Of a stretch of 57,670 nt of DNA, positions 29,123-38,050 are shown piece after piece. Position 1 is the first letter of the stretch, and each line of letters begins with the position of its first letter. Source of the DNA: Pseudomonadota bacterium (GTDB lineage: Bacteria; Pseudomonadota; Gammaproteobacteria; JAKAQQ01); assembly GCA_021839245.1 (NCBI GenBank), contig JAKCBQ010000002.1, positions 1 to 57,670 of the forward strand, read 5' to 3'. The translations under genes and the position numbers were made by a program. A model generated the notes under the pieces. The model saw only the letters and a list, made by a program, of their open reading frames with translations. It was not told where the DNA came from and did not search any database.

Positions 29123-30457
29123 TTGAATCCCCCCCCTCCACGGAACGGCACCGAACCGCAAAGCGAACCGCGGATCATCCCCCGGACGGACCACGGTCTC
29201 GGCCGGGATGCCTTCCCGCCCCAGGCGCTCGAGATTCTTGGGCGTCTTGAGGAACGCGGTCACGCCGCCTATGTGGTCGGTGGCTCGCTCCGCGATCTTC
29301 TTCTTGGGCGGCATCCGAAAGACTTCGACATTGCCACCGGCGCGCATCCGGAAGAGGTGCGGCGCATCTTCCGCAACTCCCGTCTGATCGGGCGCCGTTT
29401 CCGGCTCGTGCACGTCTATTTCGGCCGCCACTACGTGGAGGTGGCCACGTTCCGCGCGACCCCGAGCGGCCGTGAAGCCGGTTCGGTGGTCTCCGACGAG
29501 GGCCGTCTTCTCCGTGACAACGTGTACGGGACGGAGCGCGACGACGCCTACCGACGTGACTTTACGGTCAACGCCCTTTACTACGACGCCCAGGACGAAT
29601 CGCTCCGCGACTGGGTGAACGGACTCGCGGATCTGCGCGCCGGACGTCTTCGTCTCATCGGCGAGCCGACCCAGCGCTACCGGGAAGATCCGGTGCGTAT
29701 GCTCCGCGCCGTCCGTTTCGAATCCAAGCTCGGCTTCCACATCGATGCCGAAACCGCAGCGCCCATGAAGGACCTCGGCCCTCTCCTCCGCACGGTCCCC
29801 CCGGCGCGTCTTTTCGAGGAGATCAACAAACTCTTTCTCAACGGGTACGCCGCCGCCGCGTTCGTGGGCCTACGCCGTCACGGGCTTCTCGCCGTTCTCT
29901 TTCCGTGGACCGAGGATGTGGTCGCGGCCGAGGCTTCCGGTGCCAGCCTTGCGTTCATCGAGCGCAGCCTGGCCGACACCGACGCCCGGGTCGCGGCCGA
30001 TCTTCCGGTCACGCCCGCCTTTCTTTTGGCCTCTCTCCTCTGGCCTCCGACCCGTCGGCTGGCCGTCGCGTTTCACGAAGGCGACGGGCTCCCTTGGCAC
30101 GAGGCCCACGTCCGTGCCGCCTCCGTCCTGATCGCCCGTCAACGCCGTCTCGTCGAGGTCCCCCGCCGCTTTGCCGAGCCCGCCCAGGAGATCCTGGGCG
30201 ATCAGGCCCTTTTCGACGGGGATCCGAACGGTGCGAGCGAGCGCTATCTGCGCCGCAGCCGCTTTGCCGCATCTCTTGATCTCCTGCGCAACCGGGTGGG
30301 TCACGACGCCGAGGCCTCCCGTCACGCCCTCTGGCACGAGGCCTGGGAACGAAGCGGCGGCAGCCATCACACGGCGGGAGCGCGGTCGCGGGCACGCTTC
30401 TCCGGTCCCGGGGGTGGCGGGCAGAACGTCGCCCCCGACGGATCCCGGGGCGGGTAG
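29123..30457 (+). CDS. pcnB: Poly(A) polymerase I
   Basis: RNA 3'-polyadenylating nucleotidyltransferase. The head domain carries GGSLRDLLLGRHPKDFDIATGAHPEE with the catalytic DxD, RRDFTVNALYYD, and EDPVRMLRAVRF. IPRTDHGL before it matches the conserved N-terminal PcnB stretch, so the start must lie upstream of about 29170. The only nearby candidate in frame is TTG at 29123; the frame itself opens inside the tRNA-Glu gene. Start uncertain. Followed after 3 nt by folK. Confidence 0.92.
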   Translation: MNPPPPRNGTEPQSEPRIIPRTDHGLGRDAFPPQALEILGRLEERGHAAYVVGGSLRDLLLGRHPKDFDIATGAHPEEVRRIFRNSRLIGRRFRLVHVYFGRHYVEVATFRATPSGREAGSVVSDEGRLLRDNVYGTERDDAYRRDFTVNALYYDAQDESLRDWVNGLADLRAGRLRLIGEPTQRYREDPVRMLRAVRFESKLGFHIDAETAAPMKDLGPLLRTVPPARLFEEINKLFLNGYAAAAFVGLRRHGLLAVLFPWTEDVVAAEASGASLAFIERSLADTDARVAADLPVTPAFLLASLLWPPTRRLAVAFHEGDGLPWHEAHVRAASVLIARQRRLVEVPRRFAEPAQEILGDQALFDGDPNGASERYLRRSRFAASLDLLRNRVGHDAEASRHALWHEAWERSGGSHHTAGARSRARFSGPGGGGQNVAPDGSRGG

Positions 30458-30460
30458 CTC

Positions 30461-30964
30461 TTGGCGCCGAGAACCCGAGCTTACGTGGGGCTTGGCGCCA
30501 ACATCGACGAGCCCCTCGAGCATCTCCGCCGCGCGCTTGCGGATCTCGACCACCCGTCCGGCGCCCGTCTCCTTCGTGTCTCGCGCCCCTGCCGGAGTCC
30601 ACCCCTTGGGGGCAAAGACCAGCCCGCGTACTGGAACGCCGTGGCCGAAATCGAAACCGGACTCGAGCCCGGACGGCTCCTCTCGTGGTTTCACGCCGTT
30701 GAATACCGTCATGGTCGCCGCCGCGGTGCCGAGCACTGGGCGCCGCGCCCCCTCGATCTCGACCTTCTCCTCTACGGGACGCTCGTGCGCACCGGCCCGG
30801 ATCCGGTGCTCCCGCACCCGGGGCTCGCCTCGCGAGCCTTCGTGCTATATCCTCTAAGGGAGATCGCCCCCGGGCTCGAGATCCCGGGGTTCGGTCCCCT
30901 CGAGGCGCTTTGCGCCCACTCTTCTCCGCACGACCTGGTGTTTCTCGATGACTGGCCCCGCTGA
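30461..30964 (+). CDS. folK: 6-hydroxymethyl-7,8-dihydropterin pyrophosphokinase
   Basis: Folate-pathway kinase of 167 residues. YVGLGANI at the N-terminus, YWNAVAEIET, and RPLDLDLLLYG with LPHPGLASRAFVLYPLREIAP are diagnostic. TTG start at 30461, three bases after the pcnB stop. Its 3' end overlaps the kinase gene by 17 nt. The usual RxRW element before RPLDLDLL reads GRRRGAEHWAPRPLDLDLL. Confidence 0.95.
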   Translation: MAPRTRAYVGLGANIDEPLEHLRRALADLDHPSGARLLRVSRPCRSPPLGGKDQPAYWNAVAEIETGLEPGRLLSWFHAVEYRHGRRRGAEHWAPRPLDLDLLLYGTLVRTGPDPVLPHPGLASRAFVLYPLREIAPGLEIPGFGPLEALCAHSSPHDLVFLDDWPR

Positions 30965-31613
30965 GACGCTCTCACCTCACCGCTTTCTCGTCGTCGAGGG
31001 GCCGATCGGTGTCGGCAAATCGAGCCTCGCGCGTCGGCTCTCGGAGACGTACGGCGCCTCGCTCCTCATGGAGAACGCGGCGGAAAACCCGTTTCTCGAG
31101 CGCTTTTATCGTGATCCCCGCGCTCTGGCGTTGCCGACGCAGCTCTCCTTCCTCTTCCAACGCGTGCGCCAGCTCCGCCGCCTCAAGCAGGGCGAGCTCT
31201 TCCGCCCCCACGCGGTGAGCGACTACCTCTTCGCCAAGGACCGCCTTTTCGCGCGGCTCAATCTCGACGACGACGAGTTTGAACTCTACGAGGAAATCTA
31301 CCGGCGGTTTGTCGAAGATCTTCCCCGGCCGGATCTCGTCCTTTATCTCCAGGCTCCGGTCGATGTCCTCGCCCGGCGCATCAGCCGCCGCGGCGTTCCT
31401 TACGAGCAGTACATCCGCCGTTCGTATCTCGAGCAGGTCGCCGATGCGTACGCCGATTTCTTTCACCACTACGAGGAAGCTCCGCTTCTCATCGTGAATG
31501 CCGCTTCGATCAATCCGGTCGAGGACGACGAGGACTACGCGGCGCTTCTCGAGGAGATCGCCCGCGTCCGTCACGGGCGAAACTTCTTCAATCCCGCGGT
31601 CCGTTACGGCTGA
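30948..31613 (+). CDS. Deoxynucleoside kinase family protein
   Basis: 221 residues with P-loop GPIGVGKSS (18-26), the substrate region AENPFLERFY, and the lid-side RRGVPYEQYIRRSYLEQVADAYADFF of dNK/dGK-type kinases. Genes of this family are commonly placed between folK and panB in gammaproteobacteria. Which deoxynucleoside or other substrate it phosphorylates cannot be read from the sequence. It overlaps folK by 17 nt and shares one base with panB (TGATG). Confidence 0.9.
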   Translation: MTGPAETLSPHRFLVVEGPIGVGKSSLARRLSETYGASLLMENAAENPFLERFYRDPRALALPTQLSFLFQRVRQLRRLKQGELFRPHAVSDYLFAKDRLFARLNLDDDEFELYEEIYRRFVEDLPRPDLVLYLQAPVDVLARRISRRGVPYEQYIRRSYLEQVADAYADFFHHYEEAPLLIVNAASINPVEDDEDYAALLEEIARVRHGRNFFNPAVRYG

Positions 31614-32479
31614 TGGACGGCTACGCCCACGTCGGGGACGACAGCCCCCTGCCGGCCGCCGCAGGGGGCGAAAGCCCCGGACCCCTTGGACTTGCGGACT
31701 TCCGGCGTCGCCGCCGGGAAGAGACGCCTCTCGTCTGCCTCACCGCGTACGACGCGACCTTCGCCCGACTCGTCGACGCGGCCGGGGCGGATCTCGTCCT
31801 TGTGGGCGATTCCCTGGGGATGGTTGTCCAGGGACACGATTCGACCGTGCCGGTGAGCATGGACGACATGGTCTACCACACCCGCCTCGTCGCCCGCGGA
31901 CTCCGCCGTGCCTATCTCGTGGCCGACATGCCTTTTGCCTCCTACGACACGCCGGAGCGGGCCGTCCGCAACGCCGCACGTCTCCTCCAGGAAGGGGGAG
32001 CGCGCATGGTCAAGCTCGAGAGCACCCGCCGCCAGGAGGAGATCGTCCGCGTTCTCGGCGACGAAGGGATCCCGGTCTGTGCCCATCTCGGCCTGCGTCC
32101 CCAGTCGGTCTACAAGACCGGGGGGTTTCGTGTGGCGGGGCGCAAGGCGGAGGAGCGCCGCCGGATCGAGGAGGACGCCGCCCGCCTCGTCGAGGCCGGT
32201 GCGGACCTCTTGCTCCTCGAGTGCGTGCCCGCGGATCTCGCCGCGGCCGTCACCCGGGCTTCGTCCGTTCCGGTGATCGGCATCGGCGCCGGGCCGGGGG
32301 TCGACGGGCAGATCCTTGTCCTCTACGACGTCCTCGGGTTGAGTGCGGGACACCGGCCCCGCTTCGCCAAGGACTACCTGGCCCTCGCGGGGGGATCGGT
32401 GGCCCGAGCGCTCGACCTCTACGTTCGTGAAGTCCGGGGGCGGATCTATCCGGGGCCCGAACACATCTACGCCGACTGA
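31613..32479 (+). CDS. panB: 3-methyl-2-oxobutanoate hydroxymethyltransferase
   Basis: First step of pantothenate synthesis: adds hydroxymethyl from methylene-THF to ketoisovalerate. LTAYDATFARLVDAAGADLVLVGDSLGMVVQG, VVADMPF-type ADMPFASY, GGARMVKLE and GIGAGPGVDGQILVLYD are conserved. 288 residues. First of the panB-panC-panD run. Confidence 0.97.
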   Translation: MDGYAHVGDDSPLPAAAGGESPGPLGLADFRRRRREETPLVCLTAYDATFARLVDAAGADLVLVGDSLGMVVQGHDSTVPVSMDDMVYHTRLVARGLRRAYLVADMPFASYDTPERAVRNAARLLQEGGARMVKLESTRRQEEIVRVLGDEGIPVCAHLGLRPQSVYKTGGFRVAGRKAEERRRIEEDAARLVEAGADLLLLECVPADLAAAVTRASSVPVIGIGAGPGVDGQILVLYDVLGLSAGHRPRFAKDYLALAGGSVARALDLYVREVRGRIYPGPEHIYAD

Positions 32480-32480
32480 G

Positions 32481-33356
32481 ATGCGCGTTTCCTCGACCGT
32501 CGCGGATCTTCGCCGCTGGCTCGAGGGCTGGCGCACGGAGGGCTCTGTGATCGGGCTCGTCCCGACGATGGGCAACCTCCACGAAGGGCACGCGGCCCTC
32601 GTGCGCCGCGCCCAGGCTCTCTGCGACCGGGTGATCGTGAGCGTCTTCGTCAATCCCACCCAGTTCGGAGCCGGCGAGGATTTTGCGACCTATCCCCGCA
32701 CCCCGCAGGACGACGAGCGGCTGCTGGCGCGTCTCGAGACCGATCTTCTTTTCCGTCCCGAAGCCGAGGAGATCTATCCGTTCGGCGCCGAAGAAGCCAC
32801 GCGCGTCTCGGTTCCGGGGCTCTCCACCATCCTCTGCGGGGCGTCGCGTCCCGGCCATTTTGACGGGGTGGCCGGGGTCGTGCTGCGTCTGTTTACGATC
32901 GTCCGTCCGGACTACGCCGTCTTCGGTGAGAAGGACTATCAGCAGTGCCTTCTTGTCCGCCGTCTGGTGACGGATCTCCATCTTCCGCTCGAGATCGTCA
33001 TGGTCCCCACCGTCCGTGAGCGGGACGGGCTGGCTCTGAGTTCGCGCAACCGTTACCTCACATCGACGGAGCGTCTGCGTGCTCCGCGCCTTGTCGCCGC
33101 GCTCCGCCGCCTGGGCGCGCGGATGGAAGCGGGAGAACGCGATTGGGCCACGCTGGAACAAGAGGCCGCCGCCGAACTCGAGGAGTACGGATTTCGGGTC
33201 GAGTACGTGCGCGTCCGTCGCACCGAGGATTTGGGCGCTCCTCGCCCGCAAGACCCTCCGGCGTCTCTTCGCATCCTCGCCGCCGCCCGGCTCGGTCGCA
33301 CCCGCCTCATCGACAACCTTCCGGTCTTTTCAGCCGTAGAGCCTTCGGGATCCTGA
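32481..33356 (+). CDS. panC: Pantothenate synthetase
   Basis: ATP-dependent condensation of pantoate and beta-alanine. PTMGNLHEGH (28-37), with H34 and H37 of the HIGH-like motif, FVNPTQF, PGHFDGVAGVV, FGEKDYQQ and SSRNRYL are present. ATG at 32481, one base after the panB stop codon; 291 residues. Confidence 0.97.
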   Translation: MRVSSTVADLRRWLEGWRTEGSVIGLVPTMGNLHEGHAALVRRAQALCDRVIVSVFVNPTQFGAGEDFATYPRTPQDDERLLARLETDLLFRPEAEEIYPFGAEEATRVSVPGLSTILCGASRPGHFDGVAGVVLRLFTIVRPDYAVFGEKDYQQCLLVRRLVTDLHLPLEIVMVPTVRERDGLALSSRNRYLTSTERLRAPRLVAALRRLGARMEAGERDWATLEQEAAAELEEYGFRVEYVRVRRTEDLGAPRPQDPPASLRILAAARLGRTRLIDNLPVFSAVEPSGS

Positions 33357-33415
33357 ACCGTCGACCTCCGCGGGGAGAGTATGATGGAGGGGTGCCGGCT
33401 CTGTCTCCCGCGCCC

Positions 33416-33790
33416 ATGTATCTCACGTTCCTCAAAGCCAAACTCCATCGCGCCCGCGTCACGCAGGTCCTGCCCGACTACGAGGGTTCCTGCGCCATCG
33501 ACGAGGCGCTGCTCGCCCGGGCCGGGATTCGGGAATTCGAGCAGGTCCATGTCTACAACGTCACCAACGGCCAGCGGCTCGTGACCTACGCCATCCGTGC
33601 GCCTGAAGGCTCGGGAACCGTCTCGCTCAACGGTTCGGCCGCCCGGGCCGCCGTGGTGGGCGACGTCGTCATCATTGCCGCCTACACCCTTCTCACCGAG
33701 GAGGAGGCCGCCCACCATCAGCCCCGGCTCGTCTATCTGGACGAGGCGAACCGCATCGTCCGCCACCGCGGTCCGGACAGGAGCGCCTGA
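33416..33790 (+). CDS. panD: Aspartate 1-decarboxylase
   Basis: Pyruvoyl enzyme making beta-alanine for PanC. YEGSCAID holds the Gly24-Ser25 self-cleavage site; TVTNGxR-type YNVTNGQRLVTYAI, NGSAAR and GDVVIIAAY follow. 124 residues. ATG at 33416 gives the canonical N-terminus. Completes panBCD. Confidence 0.97.
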   Translation: MYLTFLKAKLHRARVTQVLPDYEGSCAIDEALLARAGIREFEQVHVYNVTNGQRLVTYAIRAPEGSGTVSLNGSAARAAVVGDVVIIAAYTLLTEEEAAHHQPRLVYLDEANRIVRHRGPDRSA

Positions 33791-33797
33791 TCCGGTT

Positions 33798-34646
33798 TCA
33801 GGAGGCGACGAAGCGGCGGGCGAGGGGCGTGAGAAGAGCCGTCGACGTCCGCTCGGCCCAGGCCGGAAGCTCGAGAGGCTTGAGGGTCATGCGCACGGCC
33901 ATCTCGAAGGGAAAGTGTTTCTGCAGAGCCTCGTCGAGGTTGCGGCGAAACGCCCGGTAGTCCTCGTCGACGTGCTCCGGACGGTGGGTGTGGAAGGCGT
34001 GGACGTGGCGGAAGGCGACGTAGGCGTCCTCGCCGTTGGCCTCACGGATTCGTCGCCACAGTGCGCCCATCGTTTGCCGTCGCGAACTCTTTTCTTCACG
34101 GGCGTAGTGGAGAAAGGCGTGATAGAAATATTTGTAGTGCCCGACTTCGTCGTTGCGAATGTGGCCGGCGATCGTTTTCAGCAGCGGCTCCGGGCTTCGT
34201 TCGCGGAGCATCGTGTAGTAGGACGAGGTTCCGGTTTCGACGATGCAGCGGGCCGCCATTTCCCCACTGTGTGAGGGCTCGAGCGCGGACTCGTTGCAAA
34301 GCGCTGCGTATTCGGCGAAGAAGGCGTTGTACGCCTCCTCCCACGGGAACGCGGGCCAGACGGTCTCGACGTAGCGGCGGAGGGCGACGCCGTGCTGAAG
34401 CTCCTCCGGTTGCCAATGACGGACGAGCCACTCGAGGAGCGGCGGGGCCCCGCGGTAGTGATCGAGGAGATTGTTCGTGTAAAGGTCGGTGGTGATCTCG
34501 ACGAAGGAGGCCGTCGCGACCATGTAAAAGAGCATCTCGTCGTCGGCCACGGAGGTCCGCTCGAGTTCGTGCCAGGGCAGTCGGTCGACGGACCAGGTCG
34601 TCGGACGGGCGGGCGGCAACTCGAGCGGGGTCTTCGTGTCGCTCAC
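33798..34646 (-). CDS. Ferritin-like diiron protein, uncharacterised
   Basis: 282 residues from GTG at 34646, chosen because GGGGAG lies about 8 nt upstream; a TTG at 34673 is possible. Four-helix signature with two carboxylate/histidine sets: Glu50, Glu82-x-x-His85 (EELQH), Glu137, Glu167-x-x-His170 (NDEVGH). This is the E...ExxH...E...ExxH ligand pattern of diiron oxidases and ferritin-like enzymes. Substrate unknown; oxygenase or desaturase-like chemistry is possible. It is convergent with panD and lies 30 bp downstream of queG on the same strand. Confidence 0.8.
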   Translation of the reverse strand: MSDTKTPLELPPARPTTWSVDRLPWHELERTSVADDEMLFYMVATASFVEITTDLYTNNLLDHYRGAPPLLEWLVRHWQPEELQHGVALRRYVETVWPAFPWEEAYNAFFAEYAALCNESALEPSHSGEMAARCIVETGTSSYYTMLRERSPEPLLKTIAGHIRNDEVGHYKYFYHAFLHYAREEKSSRRQTMGALWRRIREANGEDAYVAFRHVHAFHTHRPEHVDEDYRAFRRNLDEALQKHFPFEMAVRMTLKPLELPAWAERTSTALLTPLARRFVAS

Positions 34647-34703
34647 GGGTGTGGCTCCCCAGTCTTGGCTCAAGGGGGCGGGCCGGTTGGGGCCGCTCGG
34701 TTT

Positions 34704-35741
34704 CTATGCTAGGGGTTCGGTGGCCTTTTCGCAAGAGACCGACTGTGGCGCGTTCGCCCGGGTGTTGAGCGCATCGAGCGCCCAGCGGACGTGCTCGCGC
34801 ACGAGGGCCGAGGGATGAGTTTGCCGTCGGAGAAGGGCGCGACGTGCGGCCGGATGCGGCGGCCCGTTGCCGAGGGCGGTGGCCACGTTGCGCAGCCAGC
34901 GCTCGTGGCCCACGCGGCGAAGCGCGCTTCCTTCGGTGCGGGTGTCGAACGTGGCCTCGTCCCAGTCGAGAAGGGCCGAGAGTTCGGGCGCCCCGAGTCC
35001 GTGCCGCTCGTCGAAATCGGGCAGGGGGTGACGGCGGGCCCTCAGGTTCCAGGGGCAGACGAGCTGACAGTCGTCGCAACCGAAGATCCGGTTCCCGAGG
35101 AGGGGGCGGAGCTCGACGGGGATCGGCCCGTGGTGCTCGATCGTGAGATAGGAGATGCAGCGACGGGCGTCGAGGCGGTAGGGGGCGGTGAGCGCGCCCG
35201 TCGGACAAACCTCGAGGCAGGCCCGGCAACGCCCGCAGCCGTCCGGCGTGGGGGTCGCGTCGGCTGCGAGAGGGAGATCCGTCAGGATTTCGCCGAGCAG
35301 GCGGGCGGAACCGCCCTCGGGGTGAATGAGGCAGGTGTTTTTGCCGATCCAGCCGAGACCGGCTTTGACGGCGTAGGGTTTTTCCATGAGGGGGGCGCTG
35401 TCGGCCAGCGCCCGGAAACGGTAGGGAGGGCCGGCGAGAAGGGCGAGGGTGCGGGCGAGGCGGCGCAGACGGACACGGAGCGCCCGGTGGTAATCACGCC
35501 CGAGGGCGTAGCGGGCCACGTATCCCCGCGAGCCGTCGGACAGCACCCCGAGCGCCTCGCGCCGCTCGAGGGCATAGTCGGCGGTGAAGACGAGGACACG
35601 AAGAGAGCCGGGCTCGAGAGCCGCGGGGTCGAGGCGGTGGTGGGCGGTCCGCGCCATGTAGCCCATCGTCCCGTGGCAGCCCTCTTCGAGCCAGAGGAAG
35701 AGTCGACGGGCGGTTTCCTCGGTCAGCGGAGGCGCGCTCAC
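34704..35741 (-). CDS. queG: Epoxyqueuosine reductase
   Basis: Cobalamin/iron-sulfur enzyme for the last step of queuosine tRNA modification. Two 4Fe-4S clusters: CGRCRACLEVCPTGAL and CDDCQLVCPWN; also MEKPYAVKAGLGWIGKN and ALERREALG. The first canonical start is GTG at 35741, but the in-frame sequence before it, NELETLARNEGFTGVG, matches the conserved QueG N-terminus. That stretch runs back to a TAG at 35862-35864 without any ATG, GTG or TTG; ATC at 35819 is one possible start. The true start is therefore unresolved. HEAT-like tail present. Confidence 0.93.
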   Translation of the reverse strand: MSAPPLTEETARRLFLWLEEGCHGTMGYMARTAHHRLDPAALEPGSLRVLVFTADYALERREALGVLSDGSRGYVARYALGRDYHRALRVRLRRLARTLALLAGPPYRFRALADSAPLMEKPYAVKAGLGWIGKNTCLIHPEGGSARLLGEILTDLPLAADATPTPDGCGRCRACLEVCPTGALTAPYRLDARRCISYLTIEHHGPIPVELRPLLGNRIFGCDDCQLVCPWNLRARRHPLPDFDERHGLGAPELSALLDWDEATFDTRTEGSALRRVGHERWLRNVATALGNGPPHPAARRALLRRQTHPSALVREHVRWALDALNTRANAPQSVSCEKATEPLA

Positions 35742-35944
35742 CCCGACGCCCGTGAAGCCTTCGTTCCGGGCCAGGGTTTCGAGCTCGTTTCGGAGTGGGG
35801 CAAGCGCGGAGGCGGAGATGGGGGACGTTGGCGTGGATTCCTCGGGAGGCCTCCCTCCATTCTAGGAGTCCCGTTTCCCCCGCTCCGGGCCGGAGCCGGC
35901 GGCCCCTCCTTAGAATGGGCCTTCGGCCCCTACCGAGGACGACG

Positions 35945-37438
35945 ATGATTTTGTCCCCCGACGCTTCCGGTCCACGGCGGGTCGATGCGGTGGCGACCCA
36001 TCGGCGTCTCGAAGAGGAAGCCCAACGGCGTCTCGGGCTTGGACCCGAGACACTCATGGAGCGGGCCGGGGAGTCCGCACGAAAACTCCTGAGACGCCGT
36101 TGGCCCTGGGCGCGCCACCTCCTCGTCCTCTGCGGGACGGGCAACAACGGGGGCGACGGCTACACGCTCGCCCGCCGGGTGCTTGAATCGGGGGGGAATG
36201 CGGTCGTTCTCGCCTGGGGGGAACCCACCGCCGCCGCGGCCCGCGCCGCCTGCGAACGCTATGGCCAAGCGGGCGGGAGGGTCGTGCCGCGGGCGGAGGT
36301 GCCGTCGTTTCTTGCGTCCTGGTCGCCGTGGTCCGAGACGGTGCTCGCCGATGGTCTTTTCGGCATTGGCCTCTCGCGTCCGCTCGAGCGCGAGACGGCG
36401 GATCTCTTGAGTGCGGTTGGGGGCGCGGGACACGAGATTCTGGCGCTCGATATCCCCTCCGGACTCGACGCGGCAAGCGGGCAGCCGCGGCCCGTCGCTC
36501 TTCCCGCACGGGTGACGCTCGCCTTGATCAGCGCGGCTCCGGGCCATCTCACCGCCGCGGCTGCGCGTTACGTCGGCCACCTCGAAGTCGATCCGCTCGG
36601 TCTCGAGGAACTCCTGGCCGAGACTCCCGCCACGGCCGACGTCCTCGCGGCGGGCGATCTCGCCTCACTCGTTCCTCCGCGTCCCGCAGACGCCCACAAA
36701 GGTTTCGGGGGTCGCGTGCTGGTTGTCGGCGGGGATCTCGGCTACGGGGGAGCGGTGCGTCTCGCCGGCGAAGCCGCCCTGCGGGCGGGGGCGGGGCTCG
36801 TGAGTGTCGTGACCCGCCCCGAACATGTCGGGGGCGTCATTGCGGGTTCTCCTTCGCTCATGGTCCACGGTTTCCGCCGTCCCAGCGCTACCGCCCTCGG
36901 ACGGATAGCGGCGGATGTCCTCGCCCTGGGTCCGGGCCTGGGTCAGGGTCCGTGGGGACGAGCCCTCTGGGAACTTCTCGTCCGCGATCCTCGGCCTCTC
37001 GTCCTCGATGCCGACGGGCTCAATCTGCTGGCCGCCACGCCCGTCTGCCGCACGGACTGGATTCTCACCCCGCACCCGGGCGAGGCCGCCCACCTTCTCG
37101 GAACGTCGATCGCCGCGGTCCAGGGCGACCGCCTGGAAGCGGCCCGTGCGCTCGCCCGTCGCTACGACGCGACCGTGATCCTCAAAGGCAGCGGGACCGT
37201 GGTGGCGGATCCCGACGAGACGCTCTCGCTGGCTCCCTACGCGCTTGCGGCCTTGGCGACGGCGGGCACGGGCGATCTCCTGACCGGCGTCGTGGCCGGT
37301 CTCAGGGCGCGGGGACTTCCGCCCGGTGTGTCCGCCCGTGCGGCGGTTCTCCTGCACGCTCGGGCGGGGCTCACGGTGGCCCGGGGGCGAAGCTGGGGTC
37401 CGATCTCGCAGGATCTCCTGCCGTTCATCGGGCCGTGA
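35945..37438 (+). CDS. nnr: Bifunctional NAD(P)H-hydrate epimerase/dehydratase
   Basis: Repairs hydrated NAD(P)H. The N-terminal epimerase has GTGNNGGDGYTLAR (64-77) and LDIPSGLDAASG; the C-terminal ADP/ATP-dependent dehydratase has LALGPGLGQG, LDADGLNLL, LTPHPGEAAHLLG, KGSGTVV and GTGDLLTGVVAGLRARG. 497 residues. ATG at 35945; TAGAAT at 35911-35916 followed by hairpin GGGCC-TTC-GGCCC could give a short structured leader. Overlaps tsaE by 4 nt. Confidence 0.96.
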   Translation: MILSPDASGPRRVDAVATHRRLEEEAQRRLGLGPETLMERAGESARKLLRRRWPWARHLLVLCGTGNNGGDGYTLARRVLESGGNAVVLAWGEPTAAAARAACERYGQAGGRVVPRAEVPSFLASWSPWSETVLADGLFGIGLSRPLERETADLLSAVGGAGHEILALDIPSGLDAASGQPRPVALPARVTLALISAAPGHLTAAAARYVGHLEVDPLGLEELLAETPATADVLAAGDLASLVPPRPADAHKGFGGRVLVVGGDLGYGGAVRLAGEAALRAGAGLVSVVTRPEHVGGVIAGSPSLMVHGFRRPSATALGRIAADVLALGPGLGQGPWGRALWELLVRDPRPLVLDADGLNLLAATPVCRTDWILTPHPGEAAHLLGTSIAAVQGDRLEAARALARRYDATVILKGSGTVVADPDETLSLAPYALAALATAGTGDLLTGVVAGLRARGLPPGVSARAAVLLHARAGLTVARGRSWGPISQDLLPFIGP

Positions 37439-37944
37439 GCGCACCTCCTGCCCGCTGGCGGATCAGCCCGAGAGACTGGGTGCCTCTCGGCCGTCGGCTG
37501 CGGGCGGTCTGGCCGCGCGAAACGGGTCTCGTCGTCTACCTCGAGGGGCCGCTCGGCGCCGGCAAGACGAGTTTCGTTCGTGGTCTCGTTCGCGCGTGGG
37601 ATCGCGGAGCGGACGTGACGAGCCCGACCTTCATCCTGCGTGAAGATCACGAGGGGGAAGGTTTCCATTTCGTCCACGTCGATCTCTACCGCCTTCGGGG
37701 GCCCGCCGAAGTCGAGGATCTCGCGCTTCGCGAACTCCCCGCAGGGGTGAGCCTCCTCGTCGAATGGCCCGAGCGTGGGCGCGGTCATCTTCCCTGCGCC
37801 GATCTCCACTGTGTCCTCGAGCCCGTCGAGGGCGCGCGCATCCTTGAGGCACGCGGGGAGAGCCCGCAGGGCATACGGGTGCTCGACGCCCTCGTGGACG
37901 ATCCCTGGCTGCTCAGGCGGGCGACGGGGGAGGGTGCGGACTGA
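37435..37944 (+). CDS. tsaE: tRNA t6A threonylcarbamoylation ATPase TsaE
   Basis: 169-residue P-loop partner of TsaBD in t6A formation. Walker A GPLGAGKTS (38-46), SPTF, and HVDLYRL are conserved, as is VEWPERG near the C-terminus. GTG start overlaps the nnr stop as GTGA. Its order after nnr is the common YjeF-YjeE pairing. Convergent with the Mla-like operon. Confidence 0.95.
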   Translation: MSAPPARWRISPRDWVPLGRRLRAVWPRETGLVVYLEGPLGAGKTSFVRGLVRAWDRGADVTSPTFILREDHEGEGFHFVHVDLYRLRGPAEVEDLALRELPAGVSLLVEWPERGRGHLPCADLHCVLEPVEGARILEARGESPQGIRVLDALVDDPWLLRRATGEGAD

Positions 37945-38050
37945 TTCCCCTCTACCCGTGGCTTCCGCTCCTTTTCGTGCGCGGCTGGGGCAGGACGGCT
38001 GGGGATCACGCGTGGAGAGGGCGACGGTCGCGACAGCCAGGAGGCCGGAC

